Assembly (NCBI GenBank): GCA_030248295.1
Contig: JASANH010000882.1
Span: 1-64,000, forward strand
DNA from: Mesodorylaimus sp. YZB2_4
Taxonomy: Eukaryota; Nematoda; Enoplea; Dorylaimida; Dorylaimidae
Length of the DNA stretch: 64,000 nucleotides
Reading direction: 5' to 3'
In this document: positions 39,985-51,300 of the stretch, one piece after another
How positions within the stretch are numbered: position 1 is the first letter of the stretch
Layout of the letters: every line of letters starts with the position of its first letter
The notes under the pieces: generated by a model
Databases searched by the model: none
Seen by the model: only the letters and a program-made list of their open reading frames with translations
What the model was told of the DNA's origin: nothing
Translations under genes and position numbers: made by a program

Positions 39985-42900
39985 ATGGCAAGAGTTGCGA
40001 TTGTAAGTATATGTGAAAGACTAGCTGACACAACCTGGGCTGTGGTATGTTTTTTGCGTTTGTAGGTGACTGGTGCGAATAAGGGCATTGGTTTCGCAAT
40101 TGTGAAAGGCTTGTATCAGCAGTTTGATGGAGTGGTCTATCTGACAGGTGAGTGCAATGCTCCGCCCCCGACACTGGAACTGAGCACAAATTTGGTATCT
40201 TTGTCGGTCAGTTCGAATTCCTTGGGAGGGGGGCTGGGTGGTCAGGGAAAACGATGAAATGCGACATGGATAGAGACAGATAAAACATCGAACAGCATTG
40301 GTATGCGTCGATTTCGCTTAATCCCTGCGGCAGTCATCACGACTGGTTTGTGTGATTTTATGCCATTTTTTTATTTTTGCAGCTCGCAATGAAAATTTGG
40401 GTCAGGAAGCACTGAAACTCGTAGAGTCTGAAGTACCGCCGAATTCGAAACGGTGCAAGGATTTGCGTTATCATCAATTGGACATCACGAATGATGAGAG
40501 CGTGCGTCGCTTGAAAGAACACATCGTTAAGGAACATGGCGGGTTGGACGTTCTAATCAATAATGCTGGCTTTGCTTATAAGGTGAGTGAGGGCATAGTG
40601 TGGCTAGGATATGAGGTCAAACCGGGGGGGGGGGGGGGATATTCTGCAAACCGAATGTAATGTTCACAAAAAGTTGATGCGAAACTGGTGTCTGCAGCTG
40701 CATATAAATTAGTCGGCTAGGTCGCGATCCCGTCCCAGCCCAGACTCGACGTTTAGGCATCGAGATTCTGCATAAATAGTAGGGCAAGAGCATGCTAGGT
40801 GCTGTCTGTTTATCGATGTCTGTAGCAGCTCTTTGCGTAGTTCTAGTAGTGGGGAAAAAGCTGGCCTGGTTTATCTATGTTTCGGTTGGGCGTATATGCA
40901 GTAGGCCGGTATCCTGTATCGAGACTGCGTATTCGGTGATTCACATTATCAGTTGGTCTGCAATACTTCGATTTACAACCGCAGAATGTACACTGATTTA
41001 GTTTATGTAGAATGATTCATGATCGGAAATGGAATTTCAAGAAAGCTGTATGACAGAAAGGTGTGATTCAGTGGGGAAGATACGCAAGAAAGAGAGAAAA
41101 ATACCCAAGAAAGAGAAAAACGCAAAAAATCCTGATCCCGAAAAAGTGATCCGGACTTGTCGTTACAGTTAAGTTTAGGTTTGAAACAGGGGACGACGAA
41201 GGTGCCCGAGGGTCAGAGTCGACTAATCCGGTAAGCTGCTTGATTGGCAATTTATATTTTCCGCACTTAATCATCTACTTCGAAATAATCTTGTGTGCCG
41301 TAGTATAATATGATTAGCAGCTCCTCCGCCATATTTCTGGCTCACCTGTGCCATGTTTAGACGATGAAAGTGGGAGGGGCGTGGCGCCATTTTTAATATC
41401 ACTGCTAAAACTTTTTTTTATCTAATCGGAATCCAAGCTTGATTTATTGCTTATTCGATACACAAGTGCGCTCATTTTAAGAGTCTCTTAACACTGCAAA
41501 GCACCGGTTGGATCATTCGATGCTAGTGCATGGACTCTACCTAGGCGTGTTCGATCCATTGGAAAGGTAGTGTTTGCTTGTCACTTTACTCGCGGCCAAT
41601 GTTTTGCCTTGCCTTCTTTGATTGCTCCGTACGCTGATCAGGCGAGGCAGAAACCTTTTTCAATTTTTGTGGGCACAAGCCCGTTTTGCCCGTTTTGCCT
41701 GTAACACAAGTGCAGGCCGAACTGCATTGTCCATTGGTTCAGCGTGCAACTCTCAAAGCTGGACCGGGGTCTACTGTAGTAACATTTGGAATTATACTTT
41801 TTAGATGACTGCCACAGAACCGTTCGCTGAACAGGCCGCGAATACAGTCGCTATCAATTACACTGGCACTAAGAGAGTGTGCGACGCGTTGTTTCCGATC
41901 TTGAAGGCACATGCGAGGTATTTGGTTTTTGTTCGCTTTTTTGCGTTAAATGTAAAATGACTGTTTTTTTTTAGAGTTGTCAACATTTCGAGCACAGCTG
42001 GTCTATTCCGCCAAATGAAGGATCAAAAACTCATACAAAAATTGGTGTCGCCTGATTTGACTGCGGCTGACGTTGATTCCATGTTGAACGATTTCGTGAA
42101 GTGAGCGATCGATTTTTGCTTTGATGAAGTTTTGAGGGTTAAGTGTTCTCGCTCGGTTTTATTCGTCAGCTGTTCCGCCATGTCAGGGTTCTGTATGGGC
42201 TTGAGGCCCAGGTGGGGAGACCCTTGGAAAGAAAGGCCGAGTGAATCTCATAAAAAAGCATTTTTATCCCTACCCCTAGAATTTAAATTTAAATTTTAAA
42301 TCGATTGGTGTTCTTATTACACGGTTTTCGTTTGAAAAACCAGCTGGAAATACAAATTCTTAGTCGGAAAGTCAAATTTAAAAAATGGCGGGAAAATGCA
42401 GATTACTCATCCTGCTTAGCATCTGGACTTTTCTTATGCATCCTGGAGTCAGCTGGATGCTTGCACGAAACTGCATTGGGAAAAGTTCCGAAAATAAACT
42501 GGGACGGAAGTATTTTAGCTGAAGTGTCTGTAAGCAGAAAATAGCTATCTAAAAATGTGTCCTTTTTGCTGTCAGATATGCGAAGGAAGGCACTCACACG
42601 AACCATGGATTTTCCAATAGTGCTTACGGCATGTCAAAAATCGGTCTGACAGCATTGTCCATGGTTCAACAGCGGCAGCTTGAAAAACAAGGGCCTGAGG
42701 ATGTGATTGTGAATGCGGTAAGTTGTGGAAAGTGTCATCAGCTGAACTTTACCTGTTTGCACAAGTAATCTTTTGGGTGCCTGACTAAATACCCTGCGCG
42801 GTAGGGGTGGCGGGGTCTGAACTTTAGGTGCTTTGGTCACTATAGTGACACCTACTCTAGTAAATGTGATGTTTGTTTCAGTGCTGCCCTGGCTATGTCA

Positions 42901-43061
42901 ACACAGATATGAGTAGCCACAAAGGACCATTAACGCCGGAACAGGGAGCCGAAACGCCGCTCTACTTGGCCTTGTTGCCAAATAATATCAAGGAACCAAG
43001 GGGCAAATTTGTTTACAAGAAACGCATCAGCGATCCCATCACGGGCGAACCAGTGTCTTAG
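39985..43061 (+). CDS. CBR1: carbonyl-reductase-type short-chain dehydrogenase (SDR)
   Basis: This is a cytosolic NADPH-dependent reductase of carbonyl compounds in the CBR1/CBR3 group of classical SDRs. Seven exons: 39985-40002, 40066-40147, 40383-40582, 41805-41917, 41975-42100, 42576-42717 and 42882-43061, phases consistent, 286 residues, close to the family's ~277. The nucleotide-binding motif is TGANKGIGFAIV, the second motif is DVLINNAGFAY, and the catalytic Ser lies in VVNISSTAGL. Active-site Tyr-Lys appear as SAYGMSKIG, and the late conserved text is CCPGYVNTDMS. The first exon codes only six residues. Intron 3 (1.2 kb) holds a G-run and a short repeat shared with 31.0-31.1 kb. The substrate cannot be inferred. 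It follows XPB closely on the same strand. Confidence 0.95.
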
Positions 43062-44754
43062 TCAGTGCTATTCGTGAGCATGATTGATTCTGAGCACAGC
43101 ATAGAGGGCGGGAGGACAATGCAGATGTAGAGCTTTGGGGATGGGCGTGGTTGATGCAGATGGTGTGAGTCTGATATTGTGGTGTTAGCGACGTAGTGAT
43201 CTCTGCACATTCATAGTTGCGGGTATTCAATAGGTTCTATGTGTGCTTCTCATTCTGTTAATTCATTCTGCTCATTCTGCTCATTCTGTTGATTCGGTTA
43301 GACTTGGTTAGACATGATTATCAGAGAGACAGAGTCTCTCGAACGGCCTGGGTAAATGATTCGAATAGATGTAAAAACAACACGATATTTAGAAGTTTGG
43401 TCCTGATGTACCTGCCGGAGACAACGGCAGTATCGAGTTTTTGTTTTGTTTGCACTGATTTTTAGAACATGTGGTGCAGTATGCTTTTGCACAATAGTGT
43501 AGCGCAGGCTATTGATCGAGGTACTCTTTGTATAAGAAAGCGACAAAAATTTACTTCTGCTAGAATAGAAGCGCTGCAAGTACAAACGACCTTCGTTTGA
43601 AGCTACCTGTCACGGTTGCCTTTCCGAGTTCCGCAACACCGCTCCTCCACACGTTTACTCGACAATGGCCTCTATGCAACCGGCATCTCTATTAAATACG
43701 GCCAGCTAACCTACCCAAAAGCCTAACTTCGATAACCTGCCAAAATCTAAAATAGCCATGAGTAATCTACTTGGCACAGCATTCACTCGCCACTAAGCAT
43801 TACTGCTCCACAAAAAACTGGACCTACGGAACCATCATCTAATGACTAACCAACTCTCCTCTCGGTGGCAATTCCCGAATAACATAAAAACTTCTACCAA
43901 CTACAAAGCAAAGGCATAGATAGCGCCTTTAGTGCATTACGCATTTATATACTTGTCACATACCTGTATATTTCGAAGGAACACTGGCCTGAGCCATTGT
44001 AACGAACGTGAGATATTCACCCTCACGTGACGGCGGGTTCGGGCTGATCGTACAAGCCAGCGGTCCAAGGTCTTCTATGGGCCAACCAAGCCTGGTAGAA
44101 AGGCTTATTCCGATCGATCACTAAGGCCCCGACTCCTGCAACAATCCCCCAGGCGTGCATGCCGCGCCTCCCAAGGGCCTGCAATTGCTCTATGCCCTAG
44201 CCTGGCTGCGGGGCGAATGCAGCCGGTCCTGAGATGCCTACGCTGGCAAACAGATTCACTGTCGATGGCAGTAAAGACCAGAGGATCCTTCACAGCACAT
44301 ACTGTATGAGCATACTACGATGTCTCAGCCGTCCTAGATCTTACCCACAGACAAATCCACAGACAGCCAAGTGCGGTATCTGGTCTGGAGTCAACTGGAA
44401 TTTTCCAGTATGAACCTATGGGAAACGACGACCGTAGAGCCTCGCGGTGGGATCGGTTCTATTCTATTTGTTTCGGTTTAAGTTCGAGAGCGCTAGTTTT
44501 TCGTTGTGCAATTTATCCTCAACTCAGGCCATCATTTGTGATACTTTACCCCACACAGCACGCCGCATATAAATCACCATCAAATGAAAGCAAGCCACAT
44601 TTTAATCTGGATCATAAGATCGCGCTATTCCTTGCATTAGATCCGAGCAGAGAAATATTTACCACTTCGGATATTCTTCTTGCAGTACACAGACTGTTTA
44701 GAATCTCCAATTTCCGATCTCCACCCAGAGAGAATCCCAATTTCATGAAAATGA
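43062..44754. other. intergenic region after the reductase
   Basis: A short 9-bp tandem CATTCTGCT tract lies at 43250-43290. The ORF at 44418-44813 on the plus strand and those on the minus strand around 44105-44293 have no recognisable family text. No gene is called. Confidence 0.35.
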
Positions 44755-45303
44755 TCAGTAAACCAACGGGAAGTTTGCTGATTTTAAAACGTGCTCCAAA
44801 TACCCGAGGCTGAAATTATTGGCCATGCAGCTCACAAACTCCTCCTTGACATCAGTGGTGGCGCTGTTGACCTGGCGAAACACATAAAATCGATTGCCGC
44901 TTAATGAGATGGCAGAGACGGATCGACTCCTAGTCGATGGCTGCTCATCCTCATCGACTTGGCTGCTAGACTGATTTGCAGCAATTTCATTAAGAAGCTC
45001 CCCAATTTTTTTAAAAACAATACCCCCCGTGCCATGATCAGTGAATAACAGACGTTTCTGCCTTGGACCGCTGATTGGTGTGCCATGGAACCGAAGCAAT
45101 TTTGGTTCGGTGCACCAACCGAAATTTCGGTTTCGTTCGGAACCGAACCACCCGTGGGAAACCCCTTGAGAGTATGCTAATCGAACTACCTGGTCCGCAC
45201 CACAGGCCTGCCAAATAAGTTGCACACATTGGAAGAGCGCCCCCACAAATTTAGAACAATGAGCTGGAAACGAATCGAGCGAGCGAGGCAATGATGGATA
45301 CAC
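44755..45303 (-). CDS. uncharacterised ORF, possible gene fragment
   Basis: A 182-codon open frame on the minus strand. The 3' half (about 44755-45040) reads like a real protein: FKKIGELLNEIAANQSSS, an acidic/Ser-rich linker, then SGNRFYVFRQVNSATTDVK and EEFVSCMANNFSLGYLEHV. The 5' half is doubtful and overlaps an ACCGAA/TTCGGT repeat block at 45080-45150. I do not recognise the family. No clear flanking exons were found, so it may be an exon, a retro-copied fragment or chance. Confidence 0.3.
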   Translation of the reverse strand: MYPSLPRSLDSFPAHCSKFVGALFQCVQLIWQACGADQVVRLAYSQGVSHGWFGSERNRNFGWCTEPKLLRFHGTPISGPRQKRLLFTDHGTGGIVFKKIGELLNEIAANQSSSQVDEDEQPSTRSRSVSAISLSGNRFYVFRQVNSATTDVKEEFVSCMANNFSLGYLEHVLKSANFPLVY

Positions 45304-45446
45304 TATATGCGCCGAAGGCGCTGGATCGACTGCTTAGACACATCACGGTGCTGAAAACGGATGTCGCGAATGATATTACCTATTTGTGGCGCGAATATAC
45401 ACGATATCAAAAAACGGACAACGGCATTGAGGAGGAAATAGGATGA
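45291..45446 (+). CDS. short ORF, 51 codons, unknown
   Basis: The ORF starts at tandem ATGs and codes helix-like text (KALDRLLRHITVLKTDVAND, then ITYLWREYTRYQ) ending in GIEEEIG before TGA. It begins opposite the start of the minus-strand ORF that precedes it. The composition is protein-like but the length is small and no family is recognised. Confidence 0.25.
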   Translation: MMDTLYAPKALDRLLRHITVLKTDVANDITYLWREYTRYQKTDNGIEEEIG

Positions 45447-46470
45447 GTAGGGCCGTTGCAAACGGGCACCTCGATTTGTCAAATTTTTTAAGAATTCAAA
45501 TTTGCCGCTCTGCAGGTACAGTAGGCCACTTACGTCAGCAAGTTAATGTCTGCTGTAAACTGTACTGAAAGAATGACCTACAAATAACTAAAAGCTGATA
45601 AAATGCGAAGCAAGACTGACATGATGCTGGAACGACTTTCATCGACTGTTTACGAAAAAAACGCCTGGGAAGGACTTCAAAGGTCGTATTTATGCAGAAT
45701 GAATAATCCTATGTTTACTATAATCCCGCACACATCTACAGTACGCTGCCCACCTGCAAATTTTAACACAGAGCGGCAAATACGACATTTACCCGCAAAA
45801 AATTACGCACCCAATCCACGGCTAAACGAATAAGTCGCCTGACGCATCCCAGTCCACTGTTTCTGTTAGCCGTGATGTGTGCGCGCTCAGCCTTTGAACG
45901 GGCTGCCGTTAGTGCCGGGGGTCTAACACCACCCAGGGGCGTGTTCTTATACTGCCCTGGTTCCTCCCCACCGAGCCAACTGCCCTAGCCACACCTCAAG
46001 AATTCTTGGCGCCCTCAAGCCTCAAAGAAAAATTCAAACAGTCAAAACACCAATCTTAGGGTAATAAAATTAGGGCATGAATGTCTGCACTGACGGTGAG
46101 CCTGCCTCATCGAGTTTTGAGGCGAGTGTAAAGCTTGTCCTGATTTTTTCGCGATTACCCGATAGTTACTTCCAATTCCAGTCAAGTTACTGTAGGTATG
46201 CTGGAAAATATACTGTACTGTAAGTTCTCACGATCAGCGTGTAAAGATGTCATCCGAAAGGCTTTTTGCCTTTTGCAAACCATAATGACAGTAGTGAAAA
46301 AATTCTTTGCAGCTTCCACGATCTTAAAGTTTACAGCTCGTCATTTTGTCAATCTGCTGGTTAGACTTGGACAGCGCGCGTCGCTTTACACTGCGAAGGA
46401 GTACTCGCGTGAAATCACAGCATGCTGTAGTACAGTGGTTCAGAGCTCGTCTGAACAGTAGTGCATGGCA
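45447..46470. other. intergenic region without recognised features
   Basis: Several ORFs of 76-87 codons are present but show no conserved text. Nothing is called. Confidence 0.35.
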
Positions 46471-46474
46471 GTGG

Positions 46475-46740
46475 GTCCCTGGCTACGCAGGTTTGCTAAA
46501 AACTCCTGCTCACCCAGTTCGTTGTAGGTCGAGATGTTCCTAGCAGAAAGACGGAAGCCGAAGGAACAGACAGACTTAGCAATCGAACATCGATATGGTT
46601 CAACCAAAGCCCATCCGCCAGAGGGAGCCAGCGTCCAGTTATGCCCCTCATGCGGAGACCCACATCGGCCTCGCGAGTAAAGACACAGAGGGACACTACG
46701 CGTGCTCAGTCCCCATATGGTTTGGCTGCCGGCAGGCTGC
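46475..46740 (+). mobile_element. strongly diverged SINE-like segment, copy D
   Basis: Words such as AGAAAGACGGAAGCCGAAGGA and CGCCAGAGGGAGCC follow the order seen in the better copies (GAGAGACGGAAGCCAAACGA, then CAGAGGGAAGC). The tRNA-like head and tail are not clear. Overlapping ORFs on both strands are not considered genes. Confidence 0.4.
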
Positions 46741-46929
46741 ATGCAAGATGGGCTCATCTCAATCAAGTGAGTGGATAAAAAATTTAAATACAAAAACTCA
46801 TACGAGTTCTGTTGTAGGCCCAGGAAGCGGAAAGTCTGATTTGCACTGGTAATTTGCATATTGTACGAATATGCATCACTACCACAGGCCCTCAGTTGCG
46901 GATCCACGCTTGCAGGATGTTATCTGCTC

Positions 46930-48318
46930 CCTTGCACACCTCTCTCCTGTTTTTAATTCTCTCTTTTCCATCTCTAGCGCAAGCAAGTGGAGCGTTCATT
47001 TTTTTCAACCTTTGATTTACGCCCAGTTTTTTCATCAATTTTTTGTATGTCGCTCATCTTAATAATGCTGAATCGACGCAAAATGCATCAATTTATTTGA
47101 CATTTAATCAATTTTTACGCATATATTCTTTTATTTAACAACCAGGGAGTTTCACTCGAGTAGTTTCGTAAAGTATGTTATTAGATTGGGATTTTGAGAT
47201 AGGGAGTAAAAAAGTGAGACGCGACAGCGATTTTTTGAAGGCACAGATAAGCATAGACAGACCGATAAATTTTTACTCGTTCTAGAAAAAAATTGAGAAA
47301 AAAATAATCGAGTTGGCCCCGATTGTGGCATTTTCTTTTCAATCGGTTTGAGAGTAGAGGAGAACGAAAATAAGAAAAGAAGTGCACCTGTCCCGCATGC
47401 CGAAGATTGGCCGGTCATAGTCGCGATGATGGAACGCGGAGGAAGTTGGCTTGTTGTAGAGCAAAACTGAGATCTGATCGAAAGTTGGCCGGGCGCTCGG
47501 GTGGGTCATTAATATGAATAGGAAACACGTCCCAGTATGTGCTTTGACACTTTATCAAGGCCGTGTTTCGCGTTACTATAGAGTCGAGTCTTGTGATATT
47601 AGTTTATTATTCGATTCGTCATTATGGGAGCGAGAGGTGAGTCCCCGATTGCCGGCCCCTTCGTCAATTACTGGAGGTGATACGTCCTGGCCCTCGGGCA
47701 ACAAGCATCGATGGACATAAGAATCCATTATTGATCGCCACTCGGTTTCTGTAAGCATATTTTTACTGGAGGGGGCACGAATGCCATAAAGCGTTGTCGG
47801 GCGGAAGAGGAGCGAGTGGCTAAAGCTCTTTACTCTCGCTTCGTCCCTCTCGAGACTTTCTCGACTCGTTTTCTCCACGAACAACCAACCGAACGAGCGA
47901 CCGACAGCCCGCCGTGGGCACAGTACCGAAGAGGCGCTTATTGCTATCTAGCTTTTTCATTCCTTTCTTTCAAGCTCTTTTTGCTCGTTCACCGACGCCG
48001 TCTACTTGATTAAAGCGCGTTCGTTAAGCTTGTTTCCTCTTACTTTCGCTCATCAGCCCAACTTGAGCCAGCTTACGCGTGCGTGCGTGGAATTCGACTC
48101 TGATCCTTGCGAAATTCAAACTCGTTTGTTAAAGATTTCTACAAAAAAGGTTCGAAATAATGTCCTTGCAAAAGCCTAAGGTTGTGGGTTGGAACCGAAC
48201 CTCGAGTTGATGCCGACGCGGCGTTATCGGATTTGCAAAGATTAGTATTGATCTCAAGATTACGGCCTAAATCTTATTGGCATTTGCCCCGAGCTCGCTG
48301 TTATTTACTTTTCGAATC
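46930..48318. other. region upstream of the neprilysin gene, ambiguous exons
   Basis: Opposite strands both look weakly coding at 47400-47885. On the minus strand, text such as YWDVFPIHINDPPERPAN, continuing to FALQQANFLRVPSS and a stop, could be a terminal exon, and 47884-47576 is open for 102 codons. On the plus strand 47514-47637 ends in a perfect donor (GAG|GTGAGT). The frames overlap and cannot all be real, and no family is recognised. The rest of the stretch shows nothing. Confidence 0.3.
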
Positions 48319-51300
48319 ATGACGGACTTGGCTCTTCATCACACTGACCGAGAGCAAGTGAATGGAAAGTTACTGGAAAGGTACAGTATGTCTGCCTGCC
48401 TGCTTTGGCGCTGGATCGAGGTCAGTGTAAAGTAGCCATGCAGTATAAATATCCCGCAGACTGAGGGTTACTGTAGTCTACACCGCTTTGTCATATGCAA
48501 TCTGCTGGGGAGTAGCTTCGGGGTGGATTTAATCCCACTTTTTCGAATACGGCATTGCACGGGTTTTCATTTGTCTGCTCTTCCAAACGTACTGTAAAAC
48601 AGAGCGGGCACGAACTTGCGGTCACCTTGGCGCAATGTGCACCTGCCAAATCTGTGCCATGTTAAGATTGCATTCCCTGAAAAGGAAAATATCTGAACTT
48701 GCAGCGCGGCGGATGATCGTCAAGCCGAGGACGGAGTGCAGATTGTCAAGAGAAATCGAACAAATAAAAGTCCTTGCACCAGGTTGGAAAGACGGCTATC
48801 ATGGGCCACACTGATCTTGTTCCTTATCTCTATTGTTTTCCTACTCGCTATTTGCTTATTGGTCTTTAAAAGTAAGTAATATTTTTTTAAGAAATAATTT
48901 AAGTATACTCAAGATTTTTTTAAGAACCCGAAGTTTGCATGACCGAACATTGTGTTCGCACAAGCGCAGCTCTCATGGCCTCCATAGACCCGGCTGTAGA
49001 CCCGTGCGAAGATTTTTACGGTTACGCGTGCGGAAATTGGATCAAAAGTCATCCAATACCCGACGATCGGGCATCGATTTCAAATTTTGAGCAGAGGCAA
49101 ATCGATTTGGAGCACGCTCTTAGACGTAAGTACTTGCGCGAATTTTATGTTTTTAGCCAGATTCTCATAAATAGTCTCGAATTGTTTTAGAACTGTTTGA
49201 AAATCGTACAAAAGAACCGTGTTCAGCTTTTGAAAAAGCAAAACAATTTTATCAGATGTGCGTTAATGAGACACTGATTAGAGCAAGCTGGAAAAGTTCA
49301 TTCGATCGATACGCAAAAAATTTAAGCGGCTGGCCGGTTTTGACTCCTGATTGGACACGACCTTCGTTTGGCGTGGAGAAAATGTTCGCTACGCTGGTTT
49401 TGCATCATTCTGAAGAATCCTTATTTAAATTTTCTGTCGGTCCCGATGATAAAGCGTCTGATGAAAATGTTGTGCAGGTGAGTCTATTTAAAAAGGTGGT
49501 GCACGCGAATATATTCTTTCGACATCCCTGTGCTAAACATTCCCTACTTTTCAAATAATTCTTGGCGGGAATTAGAACATGCTGTCCTACCATGATAAAT
49601 TCTGGGGCCAAATCCAAATTTCGAGTCAGTTCATATTTTCCAAACGTTACTTTATTTGTTTCGCTTTCCGAGCTAGTTTGGCGTTCATAATTTTTATTAA
49701 GGCAGGTGAAACATGTAGAAATTTATTCTTCTTGATATTTCACTTTTAATGAGGTATTAGTTTTATGGCCGGCTCGTTACTTGGCGCTAATTACACTTTG
49801 GCGTGCGCCTTGTTTGATAAGAGCTTTGTGCCCAGCTGGCGCCATACAGATATGTACCTACAGTATGACGCACGTGCTCAGAAATGTTGCTGGAAAAAGA
49901 GGAGAGTCTAGTTACATGCGGGCAGTGCTGTAAGTTGCGGGCACCACGATTTTTATAGTCAAATCAAAGACGAGAAAAGGCGGCCAAAGATTAGAAGTAG
50001 GGGTTGAAGTTACTGTAGCATGCGTGTTTTCCAGCTTCGGGGGAACCAACGATGTAAAAAGTATTTTTTAATTGCTAATATACATTCCGGATGTCAACGT
50101 TTTTTGCCTTCCCCTTTTCTGGAATGACTTGCAAGTGGGTAATTTAAACCGGCTTTTTTCTGGTTAAATCTTGCCTATAATATGGAAAACCCAATCTTAG
50201 TTTTATAAATGCTCTTATTTCCTGGTCTGAAAAATAACAGAAGCGCCATTTTTCAAGTCTTGTTTTTGTCCCCTCTGATCAATGTCCAGAATGTGTCCAG
50301 AGTATCGGCAACAGAGCTCTGAGCGGAGATGTGTACTAAAATGGCAGTTTATTTCAGATTGACCAAGCTAACTTGATGCTTGGCATCAAGGACACGTATA
50401 CGGCGTCAGACTCGGCAGATGAGCTCGCCGCCTACCGCAGACTCATGATTACCACAGTCACGCTAATGGGTGCCACCGAGGAAATGGCCAAGAAGGAAAT
50501 GGAAGAAGTACTGAAATTCGAGATAGCACTTGCAAAGGTGAGGTTTTTGCCAGTATCACACGAACAGCTGCTAAAAAATGGAGGCCCAGTCTGGAACTGG
50601 TTGGAGTAATTATGGAGATTAGCAGCCAACAACTTACGATTAGCTTCCGGCCTAGCCCACGGCTGGAACATCACCGCGACGGGCGAAGCTTCCTATGACA
50701 ATCACTGGTCGCTTGCCAGGAGAATATCTGCACTAGACCTAAATATCATGGATAACACTCTAAAACAGCCATAATCAGCCCCTGAATGCATGATCTAGGA
50801 TGAAGCAAGTAATGCTTGCGGCCGTCTTTTCATAAGAATTCTCGAGTCCTTCTCACGCTCTTAACACAAGACCTGCGAAGAGTCTCCGCGGGTCCAAAAC
50901 ATCTTGCCCAAACTGAAACGCCCTGGTGATGCAGGTTCGATTCCCGCCAGGGTGTCATGCTTTTCATTGCCTCCAATGCCACAGGGCAGGGCATAGTACT
51001 TGTAGCCAGCCTGGGGGTTTAGTCCGAGGACTACATATAATAATTAGTCCCAATTTTAGGAAACCACATTCGATGAGACAAGGATTAACACGGCTGTCAT
51101 ATACTGGAAAGTCAATATCAGCAGTCTATCCATTGAGCTTCCTAACGTAAGACTTTGTTACATATCTTTCAAACTGTGCTAACGTACGAAGTTTCCATTT
51201 CAGTTTAACTGGACTGAATTTCTGGGAACTCTATTCCCAGACAGGCGTATCGACCCATCTATGCGTGTTGTAATATATTGCAAGGAATTCTTGCACGGGT

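Noticed and set aside
46440-46907. 155-codon minus-strand ORF
   Set aside because: It overlaps the diverged SINE-like segment, and its text is antisense repeat sequence.
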